Source: CAZSIA01 sp045126355 (GTDB lineage: Bacteria; Bacillota_I; Bacilli_A; Acholeplasmatales; Anaeroplasmataceae). Taken from it: a stretch of 10,011 bases of DNA. Each line of letters begins with the position of its first letter. The first letter of the stretch is position 1. Of the stretch, positions 6,180 to 10,011 are shown piece by piece. The DNA lies in assembly GCA_045126355.1 (NCBI GenBank), contig JBGVOE010000056.1, positions 1 to 10,011 of the forward strand. Reading direction: 5' to 3'. A program made the translations under genes and the position numbers. The notes beneath the pieces are model-generated. The model made no database searches. It was given only the letters and a program-made list of their open reading frames with translations, and had not been told where the DNA came from.

Positions 6180-6941
6180 ATGGCTCAAATTAATTTAGAA
6201 AAAATATTAAAAAAACGTTCAAAGTTACTTCTTGATTTCTTTTTTAGAGTAAAAGGGTGGAGTATATTAGTTTCATTTATTTTATTAGGTATCGGTTGTT
6301 TGGTTTCTTATTATACTTTAGATAGTGAATATAGTTTTGCTCATTTAATTAGTGGTTGTATTACTGCGTTAATATTCTTAGCTTTCTTACTTTCTATTTT
6401 AAGATTATTTGAAAAGAATATTACAAGAGAGGAATTAGAAGCAGTAATCGCTTATGATAGAAGCATTGCTTATGATCAATTATTTAAAAACTTATCAATC
6501 GAAAATATTAAAAGTAGATATCAAACTGATCCTATTGAAATAGTTTGTCCAGAAGTTTATCCAAAGAGAAAAACAATTGTTTATCGTTATTTTGAAAATG
6601 ATAGTAAAGTGTTCTATTCACAAATTGGATATAGTTGGTTATTCTTTGGTGAAAAATCATTATACTATTATCATTCTTCAGTAAATCATATTTATGGTTA
6701 TGTTGGACATGAAAATTCATGTGAATTTGATTATTCTGATATCGTAAGTATTTCAACTTCTACAACTCATGTTAATGAAGTAGAATCTTTAGTTTTAACT
6801 TTATCTTTAGTTAACGGTGAAACTTTAGATATCGCATTAAGAACTCGTCCAAATCATTATTATGGTTCTACTCATGAATTAAGTCAAAAAGAAGCTTACT
6901 TATTATCTACAATTCGTAATATCATTAGAAAATCTAAATAA
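6180..6941 (+). CDS. Uncharacterised two-helix membrane protein with a C-terminal PH-like region
   Basis: I do not recognise a named family. The 253-aa protein starts with a basic, amphipathic stretch (KKRSK). Two hydrophobic helices follow, about 27-46 and 52-75, joined by a short acidic loop (LDSEYS), which suggests a hairpin with both ends in the cytosol. The rest is a soluble domain: a charged linker with Tyr repeats (AYDRSIAYDQ, 91-100), then from about 140 a run of beta strands (VFYSQIGYSWLFFGEKSLYYY, then CEFDYSDIVSIS and VLTLSLVNGETLDI) ending in a C-terminal helix (235-250). The strand order and final helix resemble bacterial PH-like domains (YcxB/bPH type), but this is a visual impression only. 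ATG with GGAGGT 7 nt upstream. It has its own promoter and a shared terminator, so its context gives no functional hint. Confidence 0.85.
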   Translation: MAQINLEKILKKRSKLLLDFFFRVKGWSILVSFILLGIGCLVSYYTLDSEYSFAHLISGCITALIFLAFLLSILRLFEKNITREELEAVIAYDRSIAYDQLFKNLSIENIKSRYQTDPIEIVCPEVYPKRKTIVYRYFENDSKVFYSQIGYSWLFFGEKSLYYYHSSVNHIYGYVGHENSCEFDYSDIVSISTSTTHVNEVESLVLTLSLVNGETLDIALRTRPNHYYGSTHELSQKEAYLLSTIRNIIRKSK

Positions 6942-6984
6942 AAAAATAATGACAATCAATTTAATGTTGGTTGTCATTTTTTAT
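6942..6984. terminator. Shared bidirectional terminator between the convergent membrane-protein gene and tmcAL
   Basis: AATGACAATCAA (6948-6959) pairs with TTGGTTGTCATT (6967-6978), 12 bp with one G-U on the plus strand, and a T run follows. Read from the minus strand the stem has one C-A mismatch and a T-rich tail (ATTTTTTTA) over 6940-6947. The tmcAL stop (6974-6976) is inside the right arm, and its two final Lys codons are the complement of the plus-strand T tail. Confidence 0.88.
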
Positions 6985-8077
6985 ATGGTAAGCTTTGTTC
7001 AATTTTTATAAAATCTTCATTATAGATATTTGTAAAGATTTTTGCGATTAATAATTCTTTATCATATACATTATTTATATTATTTATTAATCTAGTAAAA
7101 TAACTTGTTTCTTTTTTAATTTTGTTTAAATACTTTTGTCCCGCTTCATCAAAACCAGTTACTCTTACATTTATATCAGAGATATTTTCAATTTCTTTTT
7201 TTGTTGTATTTGTTAATATATAAGATATTAATCTTCTAATACGTGTTTTTGTGTATCTTTTAGAGGCTAGATTGCTGATAGCTTCATCTATAGAATTAAA
7301 GTTTGTATTTAAATAGTTTTCTATTCCTTCATTAACTTGGAATATTTCTTTTAAATTTAGTGTAAGAAGTAGATGTTTTAATACCCCACTAAATTCATTT
7401 AAATTATAAAAGCCTTTATTTATAAAGATATCATTTATCGAATTTGGTACATAGTTTTCGATATTTTTTGTATTTCTTAATGCAGTAGCACTTTGAATGT
7501 TAGTTTCATTTAAAGAAGAATCATTGTAGTTATTGTTGATTCTTTTAATTAAATTAAGTTTAATATTTGGATTGATTTTGTTGATTGCTTGTTGGTATTT
7601 AATATTTAACATATCGTTTGATGAAATATTAATACTATTATTTTCTAAAGCAATACTATAACTTTTTCGATATGAATACCCCTTTAATAAGTTAGCTTTT
7701 ATATCTGCTTGAAATTCATCATTTTCTTCTAGTTTTACTATATCATTAATTATCTTTATATCATTTAATTCAGAACCTGCAACTATATCTGTTACACCCA
7801 TCATATTAAGTAATTTAACTGCGTTATAGGCAAAAACATCTGCGTTTTGTGTTCCTAATAAGTAAGGTAATTCAATAGTAATATTAACTCCATTATCAAT
7901 AGCTGTTTTTACTTTATCATATTTATTTATTACACTTATATCACCTCGCATTGAAAAATAGCCGGTTAAAATTGCGACTACAATTCCGCCTTCAGCTAAA
8001 TCCTGTGCTTTTTTAAGATGATATAAATGTCCATTATGAAATGGATTGTATTCACAAATAATTCCAATTACTTTCAT
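6974..8077 (-). CDS. tmcAL: tRNA(Met) cytidine acetate ligase
   Basis: TmcAL (formerly YlbM) uses ATP and acetate to form N4-acetylcytidine at wobble C34 of elongator tRNA-Met, which prevents misreading of AUA. Seen: the nucleotidyltransferase HIGH-type motif EYNPFHNGH (9-17), LTGYFSMRGD (37-46), GSEL (101-104), SSNDMLNIKY (152-161), SATALRN (196-202) and the basic RYTKTRIRRL (274-283). It is 367 aa, slightly shorter than Bacillus members (about 400). The start at 8077 gives MKVIGIICEYNP, as in homologues, and has GTGAAGG upstream; an in-frame GTG at 8089 would leave only about two leader bases and has no Shine-Dalgarno. It diverges from yceD-rpmF. A ylbM/ylbN-rpmF neighbourhood is also known from Bacillus. 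Confidence 0.93.
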   Translation of the reverse strand: MKVIGIICEYNPFHNGHLYHLKKAQDLAEGGIVVAILTGYFSMRGDISVINKYDKVKTAIDNGVNITIELPYLLGTQNADVFAYNAVKLLNMMGVTDIVAGSELNDIKIINDIVKLEENDEFQADIKANLLKGYSYRKSYSIALENNSINISSNDMLNIKYQQAINKINPNIKLNLIKRINNNYNDSSLNETNIQSATALRNTKNIENYVPNSINDIFINKGFYNLNEFSGVLKHLLLTLNLKEIFQVNEGIENYLNTNFNSIDEAISNLASKRYTKTRIRRLISYILTNTTKKEIENISDINVRVTGFDEAGQKYLNKIKKETSYFTRLINNINNVYDKELLIAKIFTNIYNEDFIKIEQSLPYKK

Positions 8078-8097
8078 TTTTGCCTTCACCGTTTTTA

Positions 8098-8126
8098 ATT
8101 ATATCTTAAATAAATAATAATGACAA
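8098..8126 (-). promoter_or_regulatory. Sigma-A promoter of tmcAL
   Basis: On the minus strand TTGTCA (8121-8126) and a perfect TATAAT (8098-8103) are 17 bp apart. The start should be near 8091, giving a leader of about 14 bases to the ATG at 8077. Confidence 0.82.
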
Positions 8127-8165
8127 ATATTAGTAGAAAAAAGAGTGAAAATATTAATTATTTTC

Positions 8166-8194
8166 TTGACTTTTATTTACATAGAATATATAAT
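8166..8194 (+). promoter_or_regulatory. Sigma-A promoter of yceD-rpmF
   Basis: TTGACT (8166-8171) and a perfect TATAAT (8189-8194) are 17 bp apart. The start should be near 8201, with a Shine-Dalgarno (GGAGTGAT, 8205-8212) almost immediately after it. Confidence 0.85.
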
Positions 8195-8215
8195 TCTAGA
8201 GGCTGGAGTGATTTT

Positions 8216-8692
8216 ATGAAATGGGCAATACCACAACTTCGTAAATTAGCTAAACCATTTACATTTGAATACGACTATGATTTATTAAATGAATTAGTTG
8301 TTAAAGATGATATAAAAGACGTTAAAAAATGTCATGTTAGTGGTGTATGCTATGAAGTAAGTTACGATGAATATTTATTTGATTTAAATATTGATTTAGA
8401 ACTAGTAATGGTTTGTTCAGTTTCTTTACTTGATGTCTTTGTTCCTTTAACATTTGATACTAAGGTAAGATATTCTTATTCAATCGACGATTCTTCAGAT
8501 GATTATCTTATTACAAAAGATACAATTAACCTTGATGAAGCTGTCTTATCTGAAATTGTATTAAACATTCCACTTAAAGTAGTTAAAGAAGGCTATGAAA
8601 ATGAGTTTATGGAAGAGGAAGAAACATTAGAAGAGGAAATTAATCCAAGCTTTAAAGCACTTAAAGATTTATACGGAGGTGAAGCGAAATGA
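8216..8692 (+). CDS. yceD: YceD/DUF177 family protein (YlbN-like), 23S rRNA accumulation factor
   Basis: DUF177 proteins are encoded next to rpmF in most bacteria and are needed for normal 23S rRNA levels, presumably in large-subunit assembly. Seen: the Gram-positive-type start MKWAIPQLRKL, the core strand DLNIDLELVMVCSVSLLDVFVPLTF region (56-80), the acidic NLDEAVLSEIVLNIPL (105-120) matching the family's D-L-x-x-x-V-x-E-E-I-x-L-x-L-P, and the C-terminal INPSFKALKDLYG (142-154). Of the Cys pair often present after the core strand only C67 remains. 158 aa. The ATG at 8216 is chosen because the longer in-frame ATG at 8120 lies upstream of the promoter and would add 32 unrelated residues. Its stop overlaps the rpmF start (ATGA), so the two are translationally coupled. 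Confidence 0.9.
   Translation: MKWAIPQLRKLAKPFTFEYDYDLLNELVVKDDIKDVKKCHVSGVCYEVSYDEYLFDLNIDLELVMVCSVSLLDVFVPLTFDTKVRYSYSIDDSSDDYLITKDTINLDEAVLSEIVLNIPLKVVKEGYENEFMEEEETLEEEINPSFKALKDLYGGEAK
8675..8682 (+). promoter_or_regulatory. Shine-Dalgarno of rpmF inside yceD
   Basis: GGAGGTGA lies within the last codons of yceD, 6 nt before the rpmF ATG. It gives rpmF strong initiation of its own besides coupling through the ATGA overlap. Confidence 0.8.
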
Positions 8693-8880
8693 TCGCACCA
8701 TTTAGAAGAATTTCTAAAACAAAGAAAAGAATGAGACGTTCACATTTAGCATTAACTGCACCTGGAATGATTACTTGTCCAAATTGTGGAGAATTAACAT
8801 TAGCTCATAGAGTTTGCCGTAGCTGTGGTTACTATAAAGGTGTTCAAGTTGTTTCAGTAAAAGAAAAAAATGAAGAATAG
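8689..8880 (+). CDS. rpmF: Large-subunit ribosomal protein bL32
   Basis: Zinc-ribbon protein of the 50S subunit. Seen: the family start PFRRISKTKKRMRRSH (4-19), rich in Lys/Arg for rRNA binding, then a four-Cys zinc site with C30-x2-C33 and C43-x2-C46, enclosing GELTLAHRV. This is the zinc-binding (C+) form. 63 aa, normal length. Residue 2 is Ile where Ala is usual (MIAPFRR for MAVPFRR). It overlaps the yceD stop by four bases and is the last gene of that operon. A hairpin separates it from rsmH. Confidence 0.96.
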   Translation: MIAPFRRISKTKKRMRRSHLALTAPGMITCPNCGELTLAHRVCRSCGYYKGVQVVSVKEKNEE

Positions 8881-8883
8881 TTG

Positions 8884-8919
8884 ATAGAAATAGATGCAGC
8901 GAGCATCTATTTTCTATTT
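8884..8919 (+). terminator. Hairpin between rpmF and rsmH (terminator or attenuator)
   Basis: ATAGAAATAGATGC (8884-8897) pairs with the region 8903-8917 around loop AGCGA. The inner 10 bp are perfect, and four more pair if one T is bulged. The T-rich tail (TTTTCTATTTAT) overlaps the outer arm. No convincing promoter lies between it and rsmH, so some read-through is probably needed for rsmH expression. Confidence 0.6.
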
Positions 8920-8933
8920 ATGGGGTATAAATT

Positions 8934-9857
8934 ATGAAGCATATTAGTGTATTATTAGAAGAATGTATAGAAGGTTTAAATATAAAAGAAGATGGAATTT
9001 ATGTTGACGCTACATTAGGTGGTGGAGGACATTCATCTGAAATTTTAAAAAGACTAACTACAGGGCATCTATATTGTTTTGATCAAGATGATTTTGCAAT
9101 TAATAAAGCTCGTGCTCGTTTAAGTGAAATAGGTTCTAACTTTACAATTATCAAATCAAACTTTGTTAATTTAAAAGAAGAATTAGCTAAACTTAATATT
9201 AGTCATGTCGATGGAATTATTTATGACTTAGGTGTATCAAGTTTTCAATTTGATGACCCAGAACGTGGTTTTTCATATAAATATGATGCTTATTTAGATA
9301 TGAGAATGGATCAAAGTGCATCTTTAACAGCTCATGATATTGTTAATACTTATAGTTTAGATGAGATTAGTAAAATTATAAGTAAATATGGTGAAGATCC
9401 ATTTGCTTATAAAATAGCAAAAAAGATTGTTGAAGCTAGAAATATTAAACCAATTAATACTACATTTGAATTAGTAGATGTTATTAAGAGTGCTTTACCA
9501 CAAAAAATATTAAATAAAAAAGGCCATCCTGCAAAGCAAACTTTCCAAGCTTTAAGGATCGCTGTTAATGATGAATTACAAGTTTTTGAAAAATCAGTTT
9601 TACAAGCAATTGATATTACTAATATCGGTGGAAGAATTGTAGTTATTACATTCCATTCACTTGAAGATAGAATTTGTAAACATACATTTAAAGAATTTAG
9701 TGAGATTAAAGTTCCTAAGAACTTACCTGTTGTTATTAATGAATTAGCTCCATTAAAATTAATTACAAAGAGTCCTATTTTACCTAGTGAAGAAGAATTA
9801 GAATTTAATAATAGAGCTCATAGTGCTAAATTAAGAATAGCTGAAAAGCAAAAATAA
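8934..9857 (+). CDS. rsmH: 16S rRNA (cytosine-1402-N4) methyltransferase
   Basis: RsmH (MraW) methylates N4 of C1402 in the decoding centre of 16S rRNA using SAM. Seen: the start HISVLLEECIEGL (3-15), SAM motif VDATLGGGGHS (24-34), FDQD (49-52), YDLGVSSFQFDDPERGFS (97-114), DMRMD (122-126), HPAKQTFQALRIAVNDEL (198-215) and VITFHSLEDR (237-246), ending in RAHSAKLR (294-301). 307 aa, full length and intact. ATG with a modest GGGG site (8922-8925), 8 nt upstream. In many low-GC bacteria it follows mraZ and opens the division and cell-wall cluster; here it directly follows rpmF with no mraZ between. What follows beyond the terminator is outside the window. Confidence 0.97.
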   Translation: MKHISVLLEECIEGLNIKEDGIYVDATLGGGGHSSEILKRLTTGHLYCFDQDDFAINKARARLSEIGSNFTIIKSNFVNLKEELAKLNISHVDGIIYDLGVSSFQFDDPERGFSYKYDAYLDMRMDQSASLTAHDIVNTYSLDEISKIISKYGEDPFAYKIAKKIVEARNIKPINTTFELVDVIKSALPQKILNKKGHPAKQTFQALRIAVNDELQVFEKSVLQAIDITNIGGRIVVITFHSLEDRICKHTFKEFSEIKVPKNLPVVINELAPLKLITKSPILPSEEELEFNNRAHSAKLRIAEKQK

Positions 9858-9873
9858 AACGACAATTTCTATA

Positions 9874-9915
9874 AACTGGTTCCAATGTCAAGGACAGTTT
9901 GTGGACAAATTAATA
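9874..9915. other. Possible insertion-sequence end or MITE remnant
   Basis: This short stretch is richer in G/C than its surroundings and holds AACTG(GT)TCC (9874-9883) against GGACAGTT (9892-9899), an 8-bp stem with a two-base bulge, plus a repeated GGACA (9892-9896 and 9903-9907). The look is of a transposon terminal repeat, but no transposase, matching second end or target duplication is visible here. This is a guess from appearance. Confidence 0.2.
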
Positions 9916-9936
9916 AAATTTAATAATTAGAATAAT

Positions 9937-9981
9937 ATACCATTGTTTCAAGTCTAGAAATGATGGTATTTTTCTATTTTT
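9937..9981 (+). terminator. Rho-independent terminator downstream of rsmH
   Basis: ATACCATTGTTTC (9937-9949) pairs with GAAATGATGGTAT (9957-9969), 13 bp with two adjacent G-U pairs and a 7-nt loop, followed by TTTTCTATTTTT. It lies 79 bp behind the rsmH stop, so rsmH is probably transcriptionally separated from whatever follows the window. Confidence 0.9.
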
Positions 9982-10011
9982 AAGCATAGTAAAAAACAAG
10001 AGCATTAACTC

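Noticed and set aside
6532..6756. 74-codon minus-strand frame inside the membrane-protein gene.
   Set aside because: Low-complexity antisense frame without start signals; the plus-strand gene has a strong ribosome-binding site and terminator.
8120..8215. N-terminal extension of yceD from ATG at 8120.
   Set aside because: It covers the tmcAL and yceD promoters. Family members begin at the MKW residues encoded from 8216, where a Shine-Dalgarno is present.
1..10011. CRISPR array, prophage, toxin-antitoxin or defence system.
   Set aside because: No spaced direct repeats, integrase, nuclease or recognisable defence domains were found; the gene content is core metabolism and translation.

Overview
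The window is strongly AT-rich bacterial chromosome carrying almost only housekeeping genes. Trp is read from TGG and TGA is used as a stop (tmcAL, yceD), so the standard code applies and code-4 mycoplasmas are excluded. The AT bias, strong AGGAGGTGATC-type Shine-Dalgarno sites, consensus sigma-A promoters, a CIRCE operator and the tmcAL / yceD-rpmF arrangement point to a low-GC Firmicute or Acholeplasma/RF39/Erysipelotrichales-like lineage. No species can be named from the sequence alone.

Layout. (1) Positions 1-2100, minus strand: a two-gene operon in which a HAD phosphatase fused to a SAM methyltransferase is followed, through a TAATG stop/start overlap, by mnmM, a tRNA wobble-uridine methyltransferase. 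A terminator overlaps the mnmM stop. (2) 2094-3651: divergent promoters, then pncB (nicotinate phosphoribosyltransferase, NAD salvage) and its terminator. (3) 3652-6112: a 307-bp intergenic region ending in a CIRCE operator wrapped around the -35 box of a consensus promoter, then htpG (Hsp90) and a small DUF2188-like gene. (4) 6113-6980: an unrecognised two-helix membrane protein, sharing a terminator with the convergent tmcAL. (5) 6974-8880: tmcAL (minus) diverging from yceD-rpmF (plus). (6) 8881-10011: rsmH (mraW) without mraZ, a possible insertion-sequence scar, and a strong terminator.

Functionally the genes centre on translation: tRNA wobble modification (mnmM, tmcAL), 23S rRNA and large-subunit assembly (yceD, rpmF) and 16S rRNA methylation (rsmH). 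Protein folding (htpG) and NAD supply (pncB) make up most of the rest. No CRISPR array, prophage, toxin-antitoxin pair, rRNA or tRNA gene was found. The most notable points are the HAD-methyltransferase fusion, the inferred HrcA/CIRCE control of htpG, and stop codons nested inside terminator hairpins.

Four starts were moved downstream of the longest open frame (HAD fusion, DUF2188 gene, tmcAL, yceD), and htpG likewise. In each case the longer start lies in a promoter, in the Shine-Dalgarno site, or within a few bases of the transcription start.
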